Shown: one piece after another, positions 1-5,326 of the stretch
Layout of the letters: each line of letters begins with the position of its first letter
How positions within the stretch are numbered: position 1 is the stretch's first letter
Assembly: GCA_052390495.1 (NCBI GenBank)
Contig: JBQTGW010000297.1
Span: 1 to 5,434, forward strand
Reading direction: 5' to 3'
From: GCA-003244245 sp052390495
GTDB taxonomy: Bacteria > Actinomycetota > Actinomycetes > Mycobacteriales > Pseudonocardiaceae
DNA length: 5,434 nucleotides
Made by a program: the position numbers and the translations under genes
Notes under the pieces: model-generated
Database searches by the model: none
What the model saw: only the letters and a program-made list of their open reading frames with translations
What the model was told of the DNA's origin: nothing

Positions 1-15
1 TGATCGCGACTCGGC

Positions 16-177
16 GTGATCGTTGTCGATGCCTCGGTGCTGGTCAACGTACTGGCCGACGACGAGGCAGACGGCGACCGCGCGCGGGCACGGCTGCTTG
101 CCGATCCCGACCTGCACGCGCCGTCGCAGAAGCTGGTCGGCGCCCCGGGTCTGACCTGTCCCGTGGAGCAGCTCTGA
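16..177 (+). pseudogene. Internally deleted VapC-type PIN-domain toxin remnant
   Basis: The frame opens with GTG and reads MIVVDASVLVNVLADDEADG, the usual start of a VapC PIN ribonuclease, including the first catalytic aspartate (D5 of the VDAS motif). It continues through RARARLLADPDLHAP, which normally leads into a helix carrying the conserved glutamate. Instead it jumps to SQKLVGAPGLTCPVEQL and stops. That ending resembles the last strand of VapC proteins (…DxRLAxAPGxxCxVEVL). The product would be 53 residues, against roughly 125-140 for intact VapC, and the middle with the remaining acidic catalytic residues is absent. An in-frame deletion of about 80 codons explains this best. An in-frame TGA at the window's first bases could be the end of an upstream antitoxin gene, but that gene is not visible. 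The peptide should have no nuclease activity. Identification of the N-terminus is fairly secure; the C-terminal match is from memory of the family. Confidence 0.72.
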
Positions 178-200
178 CGATCGTCCCCGTCGGCCCGGAG

Positions 201-374
201 CTAGCTCACTGTGTGGGTTCGGGTGGTCGGTGCGGAGTCCCTGGTCTCGGCTTGGGCGCCGCACTGGCCGACGAGGCCAAGGACCCCCAGCACAATGACC
301 AGTACGGCGGTGGTCGGGAGGGATGACATCGGCGAGCGGCGGCGCAGCGCGCGGGGAGCAGCGTGCCTAGACAT
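201..374 (-). CDS. Small single-pass membrane or secreted peptide (57 aa), unknown function
   Basis: I do not recognise this gene. The ATG at 374 is preceded by TGGAGA (plus positions 381-386), with 7 nt between GGAG and the start, and I chose this start for that reason. An upstream in-frame GTG at 449 would add 25 residues, but those codons are less GC-biased and lack a good site. The product has an arginine-rich N-terminus (about residues 1-16), then a hydrophobic stretch TTAVLVIVLGVLGLVG (21-36), then QCGAQA and a polar tail ETRDSAPTTRTHTVS. This can be read as a signal peptide cut after AQA (residue 42), releasing a 15-residue peptide, or as an uncleaved N-terminal anchor. VGQC is a poor lipobox. 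Third positions are mostly G or C, which supports coding. It lies downstream of the response regulator on the same strand, 133 bp away, so it may be co-transcribed with it or have its own promoter. Confidence 0.5.
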   Translation of the reverse strand: MSRHAAPRALRRRSPMSSLPTTAVLVIVLGVLGLVGQCGAQAETRDSAPTTRTHTVS

Positions 375-380
375 GGGGGA

Positions 381-386
381 TCTCCA
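381..386 (-). promoter_or_regulatory. Ribosome binding site of the 57-aa peptide gene
   Basis: Read on the minus strand, this is TGGAGA, 7 nt (from GGAG) before the ATG at 374. It is the only clear Shine-Dalgarno sequence near this frame, and it decides the start at 374 over the GTG at 449. Confidence 0.5.
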
Positions 387-471
387 GGACAGTGAAGGGA
401 AGACAGCCGCCGCTCTGGCCCTGCGATGCTTGCCGCGAGTGTCTGTCACCTAACTTCTCGCAACAAGCAAG

Positions 472-497
472 CCCGCCGTTACGCCCCGCCGTTACGC
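472..497. repeat. Perfect 13-bp tandem direct repeat (two copies)
   Basis: CCCGCCGTTACGC occurs twice in a row with no spacer (472-484, 485-497). On the minus strand each copy reads GCGTAACGGCGGG. The repeat sits 10 bp past the stop of the response regulator gene and about 100 bp upstream of the small peptide gene. The core GTAACG is also present in the arms of the 14-bp inverted repeat at 1281-1393. OmpR-family regulators usually bind tandem direct repeats, so this could be an operator for the peptide gene. It could equally be a chance duplication. Confidence 0.6.
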
Positions 498-507
498 CGC
501 TGTGCAG

Positions 508-1197
508 TCAACCTTCGAGGAGGTAGCCGGTGCCGCGGACGGTGCGGATCCGGTCGGGGGAGTCCAGCTTGCGGCGCAGGTATCCGATGTAGACCTCCAC
601 CAGGTTGGAGCTCGTTGGCCGGCTCCAGACCGTGGTGGCCAGCTCACTCTGCGATACGGGCCGACCCGCCTTCTCGGCCAGCGCGACCAGCAGCCGGTAC
701 TCGGTGGGTGAGAGCCGGACCAGCTCACCGGCGATGCTGACCAGCCGCAGTGCGATATCGATGGTGATCACCCCCACCCGCAGCACGGTGCGGTTGCTCT
801 GCTGCCGAACGTGGACTCGCAGCCGAAGCCGGCTCACCAGTTCCTCGACGGGGAACGGGGTGGTCAGGTAGTCGTCCATGCAGTTGCGCAACAGTGACAC
901 GGTGTGTTCTCGCTGTTCGCGCGAGGTCAGCGCGATCACCGGCAGTTGCGGCGCGATCCTGCGCAGCTCACTGAGCACAGCCGTCGGATCCGGCCCGGCC
1001 AGCGCGATGTCGAGCACTATCGCGGCCAGGTTCACGGAGCGGGCGGTGGCAAGTACTTCCGGGATGGTGTCCAGGATTCGGGTCTTGAATCCTGATTCCC
1101 GTACCGAATGGAGCATCCGGCTCGTTGTGTGGTGCAGGGGCACCGCGAGGAGTACGGGGTGCCGCAGGACCGTCGGTCGCTGATCTGGCTGCATCAC
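508..1197 (-). CDS. Orphan OmpR/PhoB-family response regulator with atypical receiver
   Basis: This is a 229-residue DNA-binding regulator, the normal length for the family. Residues 14-125 form the receiver; about 137-229 form the OmpR-type winged helix (LVRLSPTEYRLLVALAEKAG, then the recognition-helix region VEVYIGYLRRKLD and wing RTVRGTGYLLEG). The receiver is unusual. The first strand reads VLLAVPLHHT where the family has an acidic pair, so the Mg-binding residues are missing. The likely phospho-acceptor D63 (IVLDIALAGPD) and T91 (ALTS) are present, but the conserved lysine is replaced by threonine (DDYLTTPF, T113). Ordinary phosphorylation by a histidine kinase is therefore doubtful, and no kinase gene is adjacent. 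Control by a ligand, by dimerisation or by protein level is more likely, as known for other atypical receivers. It is divergent from the reductase gene and probably controls it and itself (inference). The start is GTG at 1197, with an ATG immediately after it. There is no Shine-Dalgarno sequence, but TAGCTT lies 6 nt upstream, which suggests a leaderless transcript. Confidence 0.93.
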   Translation of the reverse strand: MMQPDQRPTVLRHPVLLAVPLHHTTSRMLHSVRESGFKTRILDTIPEVLATARSVNLAAIVLDIALAGPDPTAVLSELRRIAPQLPVIALTSREQREHTVSLLRNCMDDYLTTPFPVEELVSRLRLRVHVRQQSNRTVLRVGVITIDIALRLVSIAGELVRLSPTEYRLLVALAEKAGRPVSQSELATTVWSRPTSSNLVEVYIGYLRRKLDSPDRIRTVRGTGYLLEG

Positions 1198-1203
1198 CGG
1201 CCA

Positions 1204-1209
1204 AAGCTA
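1204..1209 (-). promoter_or_regulatory. Candidate -10 element of a leaderless response regulator transcript
   Basis: Read on the minus strand this is TAGCTT, matching TANNNT, and it ends 6 nt before the GTG at 1197. The start has no Shine-Dalgarno sequence. In actinobacteria this spacing is typical of leaderless mRNAs that begin at the start codon. I see no convincing -35 hexamer 16-19 bp upstream. Confidence 0.35.
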
Positions 1210-1280
1210 CGCGTCGTGCGGTTCTGGACGATCTGCGAACGGCAGAATTTCCTGGGCGATCGAATGGTACGGGAGACGCG

Positions 1281-1393
1281 CTGAGAGCGTTACCAAGCAT
1301 GTGGAGTAATTCACTGCGCCATTAGCCCTATTGATGGGGCATTCGTCGCCCCGCGCGGCCAGATCGGCGACAACGGCCCGGTAACGCTCTCAG
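1281..1393. promoter_or_regulatory. Perfect 14-bp inverted repeat in the divergent promoter region (candidate operators)
   Basis: CTGAGAGCGTTACC (1281-1294) and its exact reverse complement GGTAACGCTCTCAG (1380-1393) flank an 85-bp non-coding spacer, in the gap between the divergent regulator and reductase genes. The right arm ends 42 bp before the ATG at 1436, a usual position for an activator bound upstream of -35. The left arm lies 84-97 bp upstream of the regulator's GTG. Each arm reads GGTAACGCTCTCAG towards its own gene, as expected if one protein binds both copies. The response regulator itself is the obvious candidate. The rest of the 1198-1435 gap holds only weak hairpins (1325-1352) and no credible gene. 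Confidence 0.55.
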
Positions 1394-1422
1394 GTTGGCC
1401 CGGCTCGGTGCCCTCTACTCCA

Positions 1423-1428
1423 TAGCGT
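1423..1428 (+). promoter_or_regulatory. Candidate -10 element of a leaderless reductase transcript
   Basis: TAGCGT (TANNNT type) ends 7 nt before the ATG at 1436, and no Shine-Dalgarno sequence precedes that ATG or the in-frame GTG at 1427. TTGGCC at 1395-1400 is the best -35-like sequence, but its 22-bp spacer is too long. Activation through the right arm of the inverted repeat could compensate for this. Confidence 0.33.
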
Positions 1429-1435
1429 GCGCCCC

Positions 1436-2767
1436 ATGCGACGGCATGTGGCACGAACGCTCTGGGCGACGGCATTCGTCGCTGTCCTCTTGGCGCCGTT
1501 GCTGCTCGGCCTGGGCACTGACGACCGCTCGTCGCTGATGTCCCGGCTGTCCGTTGGCGTGGGTCTGCTGGCCACCTCCGTCCTGGTCTGCGCGGTGGTG
1601 TTGCCTTCGCGGCTGCGCTCACTGACGCGCACCTTCGGCATCGAGGGGGTGCTGGGCATGCACCGCTATGTCGGGCTGATGGCCGCGGTGCTCGTGCTCG
1701 CGCACATCGCCCTGGTGGTGGCGACGGATCCGGCCAACGTCGCGCTGCTCGACCTCGGCCAGGCACCGGGGCGCGCTCGGGCCGCTACCGGCGCCACCGT
1801 GGCGCTCGGCGCGCTGATCGGGCTGACGCTGCTGCGCAGGAAGCTGAAGCACCGCTACGAGGTGTGGCGTTGGGTGCACCTGGCCCTGGCGGGTTCGGTG
1901 CTCCTGCTCACCGCGTTGCACATCTGGCTGCTGGACCACCTGGTCCGGGATCCCGCGATGCGCGGCTGGCTCGTCGGCCTGGCGCTGTGTGTGCTGGGCG
2001 TGCTGGCGTACCGGTGGGTGTGGCGGCCGGTGTTCGGCCCGCGCAGCGAGTACGTGGTCCGTGAGGTCCGGCCGGAGACCGACACCGTGAGCACGCTGGT
2101 CCTCGAGCCTCGCCGGGACCGTCATCGGCAGGGCTGTCGGAGCCTGGAGTTCGCCGCGGGCCAGTTCGCCTGGCTGCGACTGGACTCCTCGCCGGGCGCG
2201 CAGGAGCACCCGTTCACCATTGCGTCCAGTGCCCACCTGGGGGTCTGGACCGAGTTCACCGTCCGGCACACCGGTGACTTCACCCATGAGCTGCGCAAGC
2301 TGCGGCCGGGTAGCCCGGTGTGGGTGGACGGTCCACACGGCGCCTTCACCGTCGACCTGGAGCACACCGCCGGCGTCGTGATGATCGCCGCGGGGGTCGG
2401 GATCACGCCCATGATGAGCATGCTCCGGACCTTGGCGCACCGGCTTGACAAGCGCAGGCACCGGCTGGTCGTGGTCGCCCGAACCCAGCAGGACCTGCTG
2501 TTTAGTGCTGAGCTCGGCCGCCTGCGGGATCTGTTGGACCTCACCGTCGTGGAACTGCTCCGCCAGCCCCCGCCGGGCTGGACCGGCGCGACCGGTTTCG
2601 TCGACGCGGAGTTACTCGCCGAGCTGCTGCCGGAGCGCTTCTGGCGAAACCAGCTCGACTACTTCATCTGCGGCCCACCGGGGCTGGTCACCGATGCGCT
2701 GCTGGCGCTCGACGTACTGGACATCCCCCACCCACGGATTCACACCGAGCAGTTCGACCTCGTCTGA
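1436..2767 (+). CDS. Ferric-reductase-like transmembrane haem b protein with FAD/NAD(P)H reductase domain
   Basis: The product of 443 residues has the layout of ferric reductases and NADPH oxidases. Six membrane helices lie at about 8-27, 38-57, 75-96, 115-133, 146-167 and 175-194. Histidine pairs H76/H90 and H148/H162, each 14 apart on helices three and five, are placed to hold two b haems. A cytosolic ferredoxin-NADP reductase module follows: FAD-binding HPFTIASS from about 258, the nucleotide-binding loop AGVGITPMM (about 319-327), CGPPG (412-416), and a C-terminus HTEQFDLV. It should take electrons from NAD(P)H through FAD and haem to an acceptor outside the membrane, such as ferric or cupric ion, oxygen or a partner protein. 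The acceptor cannot be read from sequence. The ATG at 1436 is preferred because TAGCGT lies 7 nt upstream; a GTG at 1427 would add three residues. It is first in a plus-strand cluster, 26 bp from the next gene. Confidence 0.9.
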   Translation: MRRHVARTLWATAFVAVLLAPLLLGLGTDDRSSLMSRLSVGVGLLATSVLVCAVVLPSRLRSLTRTFGIEGVLGMHRYVGLMAAVLVLAHIALVVATDPANVALLDLGQAPGRARAATGATVALGALIGLTLLRRKLKHRYEVWRWVHLALAGSVLLLTALHIWLLDHLVRDPAMRGWLVGLALCVLGVLAYRWVWRPVFGPRSEYVVREVRPETDTVSTLVLEPRRDRHRQGCRSLEFAAGQFAWLRLDSSPGAQEHPFTIASSAHLGVWTEFTVRHTGDFTHELRKLRPGSPVWVDGPHGAFTVDLEHTAGVVMIAAGVGITPMMSMLRTLAHRLDKRRHRLVVVARTQQDLLFSAELGRLRDLLDLTVVELLRQPPPGWTGATGFVDAELLAELLPERFWRNQLDYFICGPPGLVTDALLALDVLDIPHPRIHTEQFDLV

Positions 2768-2779
2768 CCCTCGACGCAA

Positions 2780-2785
2780 GAAAGG
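2780..2785 (+). promoter_or_regulatory. Ribosome binding site of the DUF4142 gene
   Basis: GAAAGG lies 8 nt before the ATG at 2794, in the 26-bp gap after the reductase stop. There is little room for a separate promoter, so translation from the reductase transcript is likely. Confidence 0.55.
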
Positions 2786-2793
2786 TTGATCCC

Positions 2794-3711
2794 ATGCGCC
2801 ACCCGATACCCCGCTTCCTCCGCTGGACGGTCGTCGGTGCTGTGATCGCCGCCCTGACGGTCGCTTTGTTTCAGTACTGGGACACGACGCAATTCGGGTC
2901 CGACTCCGCGCAGGCCGAGTTCACCCAGACGGCATGGGGTCCGCTCGGACCCGCCGACCGCGACATTCTGATCAAGGTCCGGCAGGCCGGTCTGTGGGAG
3001 GGCCCTACTGGCCAGCAGGCCCAGCAGCTGGGCAGCAGCCCGCGGGTGCGGGAGGTGGGCGGACTCATCTCGGCCGAGCACGCCGACCTCGACAACCAGG
3101 TTCGTGCGGTCGCCGCCCAGCTCGGTGTGCCGCTGCCCAACCAGCCCAACGAGCAGCAGCAGGCCTGGATGGCCGAGATAGCAGGCCAGACCGGCCCGGA
3201 CTTCGACCGCACGTTTGTCCAGCGGTTGCGGGCCGCGCACGGCAAGGTGCTGCCGATCGTGGCGGCCGCTCGTGCCGACACCAGCAACGACCTGATCCGG
3301 TCGTTCACCACCACCGCCGCCGAGTTCGTCACCCGCCACCATGAGTACCTGGAGAGCACCGGGCTGGTCGACTACGCCGCGCTGTCCGAGCCGTCGGCCC
3401 CCACCGCCTCGGCTCCTTCGGCGGCTGTCCCTCCGGTGGCGGCCGCCCCTGTCCCAGTGGCAGCCGGGGCTGTCCCGTCGGTCGGACATGGGCAGCACAT
3501 CAGCCCGGTGGCCCAGTCCACAGCGTCCGGCGGGCAAGGTGTCTATCTCGCAGCCTTGGTCTATATCGCCTCGCTACTGGCGATCGTCGGGCTGCTCTAC
3601 GTGCTGGGCAGTGCAGGTCTGCGATCGCGAAATCAGCGCCGAGCTCGGCAGGCGTCGCATACAACTCGTGATATCTCGGCTCGCCCACGCCATGCCGCTC
3701 AGCGCTGGTGA
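2794..3711 (+). CDS. Membrane-anchored DUF4142 (ferritin-like helical) protein with C-terminal membrane helix
   Basis: The 305-residue product has an N-terminal membrane segment (about 11-27, WTVVGAVIAALTVALF) with no convincing nearby cleavage site, so it is probably a signal anchor. Residues about 53-195 match the DUF4142 pattern: DRDILIKVRQAGLWEG, then SAEHADLDNQV, a fDRTFVQRLRAAHGKVLP segment, and TRHHEYLEST near the end. Histidines H96, H149 and H182/H183 sit where the family keeps its histidines and could bind metal in the helical bundle (inference). A Pro/Ala/Ser-rich linker (about 199-240) follows, then a second hydrophobic helix (about 250-272, YLAALVYIASLLAIVGLLYV), and a tail rich in arginine (277-305). 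The likely topology is an external domain held by two membrane helices with the basic tail inside. The biochemical role of DUF4142 is not established. The GAAAGG site and the 26-bp gap suggest an operon with the reductase. Start and stop are clear. Confidence 0.88.
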   Translation: MRHPIPRFLRWTVVGAVIAALTVALFQYWDTTQFGSDSAQAEFTQTAWGPLGPADRDILIKVRQAGLWEGPTGQQAQQLGSSPRVREVGGLISAEHADLDNQVRAVAAQLGVPLPNQPNEQQQAWMAEIAGQTGPDFDRTFVQRLRAAHGKVLPIVAAARADTSNDLIRSFTTTAAEFVTRHHEYLESTGLVDYAALSEPSAPTASAPSAAVPPVAAAPVPVAAGAVPSVGHGQHISPVAQSTASGGQGVYLAALVYIASLLAIVGLLYVLGSAGLRSRNQRRARQASHTTRDISARPRHAAQRW

Positions 3712-3771
3712 GCACCTCAGTATCAGTAATCCCATATCTGTCCCATCCATACCAGGAAAATGAGGCTGAAG

Positions 3772-5301
3772 ATGGCACGTGGAAAACACAGGATCGCCAC
3801 TCCGGTGCGGCTGGTCGCCGCGGCTGCCGTGGTATTGACCGTCGGCGGGATCGTGGTCGCCACCGGAACCGCCTCCGCGGACAATGCGAAATCAATCAGC
3901 CGCGCCACCGGACTGGGTGATCAGGTTACCTGCCGAGTCGGACAGGCGATCGCGCTGAGCGACCTGCTGACGAGGTTGCGGGCCGAACAGCCCACTGCGC
4001 CGCCCGCCGAGTTCGCCTCGGGGCACTCTGCTGATGATAATCGGGCTGATGATATTCGGGCTGATGATATTCGGGCTGATGATAATCAGCCTGGCCATCG
4101 GCTCGGCCAGGGTGCGGAATTCAGGGATGAGAAATTCAACCGTCTGCTGAGTTGTGCTGGCGATGAGGATGACGAAGGTAACGGCGGTGAAGGTAACAAT
4201 GACGCCGACGGTGACGACGGTAAAAATGGCGACAATGGTAATGGCGGAGGCAATGACGGCGAAGGTAATGAGGGCGACGGTGAAGGCAACGACGGCGATG
4301 ACGGTAACGAAGGCGACGACGGTGGCGATGGTAACGACGGCGACGGTAACGAAGGCGACGGCGAAGGTAACGACGGTGACGATAACGGCGGCGCGGCCGA
4401 TGAGGAGTTTCCCGGTCGGGACCAGGCTGGTGGTCCCTTCGACGATGATTTCGTCGACATCCAGCAGGTATCGCCGAACGTCGTGGAGCCCGATCTCCAG
4501 GACGACGCCTCCACCGGCAGCTTCACCAGTGTCTGTGGCACGAACGAAGAGGGTCATCGTAACTCAGACAACTTCATGGTTGCACCCGGTAAGGTAAACG
4601 GCGCTCAGCACGTTCACGACTATGTCGGCAACCTGTCCACCGACGCATTCTCCGATGACGAAAGCCTCGCCGCTGCGGACACCACCTGCGCAATGGGTGA
4701 CAAGTCGACCTACTTCTGGCCCGTGCTTCGGGATACCAACGGGCAGGGCGACGACGCAAATGCTGACGGTGGCGGCCTGGACGGCAACGTCGGTGAGATC
4801 CTCCAGCCAGCCTCGGTGGACCTCACATTCCAGGGCAGCCCGGAAGGCACAGTGACCGCAATGCCGGAGGGCCTCGCGGTCATCATGGGAGACGCCAAAG
4901 CAGTAACCAACGGAAACGCCAACGTGAAAGCCGCCTGGACCTGCACCGGTTTCGAAGACCGCACCACCGAGAAGTACCCGTTGTGCCCGCAAGGCAGCGA
5001 CCTGATGCGCGTCCTGGATTTCCCCAGCTGCTGGGACGGAGAGAACCTGGACTCGGCGAACCACCGGGACCACATCGTCTTCCCCCAGGAGGACGGCTCC
5101 TGTGACGGCGACACCGTGGCGGTCCCGCAGCTGCGGATGACGCTGACCTACGACCGCCCGGACGGCGATGCTTTCGCCCTGGACACCTTCCCCGACCAGC
5201 AGCACAACCCGAGCACCGACCACGCCGACTTCATGAACATGATGCCCGAGGCTCTGATGAAAGCCGTGGTCGACTGCATCAACTTCGACCAAGACTGCTA
5301 A
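3772..5301 (+). CDS. Secreted DUF1996 protein with Asp/Gly/Asn/Glu-rich N-terminal region
   Basis: Residue numbers run from the ATG at 3772, chosen because GAGG lies 6 nt upstream; an ATG at 3760 would add four residues. MARGKHR plus a hydrophobic core ends in TASA, giving a signal peptide cut after residue 36. The mature protein has a short segment with C54, a five-residue repeat ADD[NI]R four times (87-106), C128, an almost pure Gly/Asp/Glu/Asn tract (130-207), and from about 250 a DUF1996 domain to the end. Domain marks include SFTSVCGTNEEGHRNSDNF, APGKVNGAQHVHDYVGN, DKSTYFWPVLRDT, FPSCWDG, NHRDHIVFP and STDHADFMN. Ten cysteines and the conserved histidines H280, H282, H431, H434 and H484 suggest disulfides and a metal or polar site. 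The enzymatic role of DUF1996 is not established. It starts 60 bp after the DUF4142 stop, so the same operon is likely. The acidic tract could bind cations or act as a spacer from the cell wall (inference). Confidence 0.9.
   Translation: MARGKHRIATPVRLVAAAAVVLTVGGIVVATGTASADNAKSISRATGLGDQVTCRVGQAIALSDLLTRLRAEQPTAPPAEFASGHSADDNRADDIRADDIRADDNQPGHRLGQGAEFRDEKFNRLLSCAGDEDDEGNGGEGNNDADGDDGKNGDNGNGGGNDGEGNEGDGEGNDGDDGNEGDDGGDGNDGDGNEGDGEGNDGDDNGGAADEEFPGRDQAGGPFDDDFVDIQQVSPNVVEPDLQDDASTGSFTSVCGTNEEGHRNSDNFMVAPGKVNGAQHVHDYVGNLSTDAFSDDESLAAADTTCAMGDKSTYFWPVLRDTNGQGDDANADGGGLDGNVGEILQPASVDLTFQGSPEGTVTAMPEGLAVIMGDAKAVTNGNANVKAAWTCTGFEDRTTEKYPLCPQGSDLMRVLDFPSCWDGENLDSANHRDHIVFPQEDGSCDGDTVAVPQLRMTLTYDRPDGDAFALDTFPDQQHNPSTDHADFMNMMPEALMKAVVDCINFDQDC
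4030..4089 (+). repeat. 15-bp in-frame tandem repeat, four copies
   Basis: The units are GCTGATGATAATCGG, GCTGATGATATTCGG (twice, identical) and GCTGATGATAATCAG, at 4030-4044, 4045-4059, 4060-4074 and 4075-4089. They encode ADDNR, ADDIR, ADDIR and ADDNQ. The codons GAT, AAT and ATT are AT-rich for this genome and the copies are almost identical, which points to recent expansion by slippage. Copy number may vary between strains. Confidence 0.92.
4159..4392 (+). repeat. Low-complexity acidic Gly/Asp/Asn/Glu coding tract
   Basis: 78 codons encode almost only Gly, Asp, Glu and Asn, with single Ala and Lys exceptions. Units of 6-9 bp built from GGT/GGC, GAC/GAT, AAC and GAA recur irregularly. The 12-residue block NEGDGEGNDGDD occurs twice (4267-4302 and 4348-4383). 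The tract is hydrophilic, strongly negative and probably disordered. It lacks the hydrophobic ninth residue of RTX calcium-binding repeats. Confidence 0.88.
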
Positions 5302-5310
5302 GCCTGGCTG

Positions 5311-5326
5311 CGCCCCGTGAGTGGCG
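5311..5326 (+). terminator. Weak hairpin after the DUF1996 gene
   Basis: CGCC (5311-5314) can pair with GGCG (5323-5326), 9 bp after the stop codon. The stem is only four base pairs, and the following sequence is an unreliable G run rather than a T tract. This may be the start of a true terminator whose remainder was lost to poor sequence. Confidence 0.2.

Noticed and set aside
315..374. Lipoprotein signal in the 57-residue peptide (VGQC)
   Set aside because: The residues before the cysteine do not fit a lipobox (L-[AS]-[GA]-C), and AQA just after it is a better ordinary cleavage site.
1619..2461. Long minus-strand open frame opposite the reductase gene
   Set aside because: Long antisense frames are common in high-GC DNA. 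The product is rich in Arg, His, Gln and Pro without any domain, while the plus strand has a complete recognisable protein.
2740..3537. Long minus-strand open frame opposite the DUF4142 gene
   Set aside because: It has low-information Gly/Arg-rich composition, no motif, and lies entirely opposite a well-supported gene.
4030..4089. CRISPR-like short repeat array
   Set aside because: The units are contiguous 15-mers with no spacers and stay in frame within a coding sequence.
4159..4392. RTX-type calcium-binding repeats
   Set aside because: The GGxGxDxUx nonapeptide pattern is missing because there are no regularly placed hydrophobic residues. Only the general Gly/Asp richness is shared.
4086..4541. 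Minus-strand Ser/Pro/Leu-rich repetitive frame
   Set aside because: It is another shadow frame of the same acidic tract; its repeats come from the coding repeats on the plus strand.
3892..4557. Minus-strand open frame encoding a Val/Thr/Ile-rich hydrophobic protein
   Set aside because: It is the antisense reading of the Gly/Asp/Asn/Glu codon tract (GTC, GTT, ACC, GCC arise from GAC, AAC, GGT, GGC). It overlaps the DUF1996 gene and has no ribosome binding site or domain.
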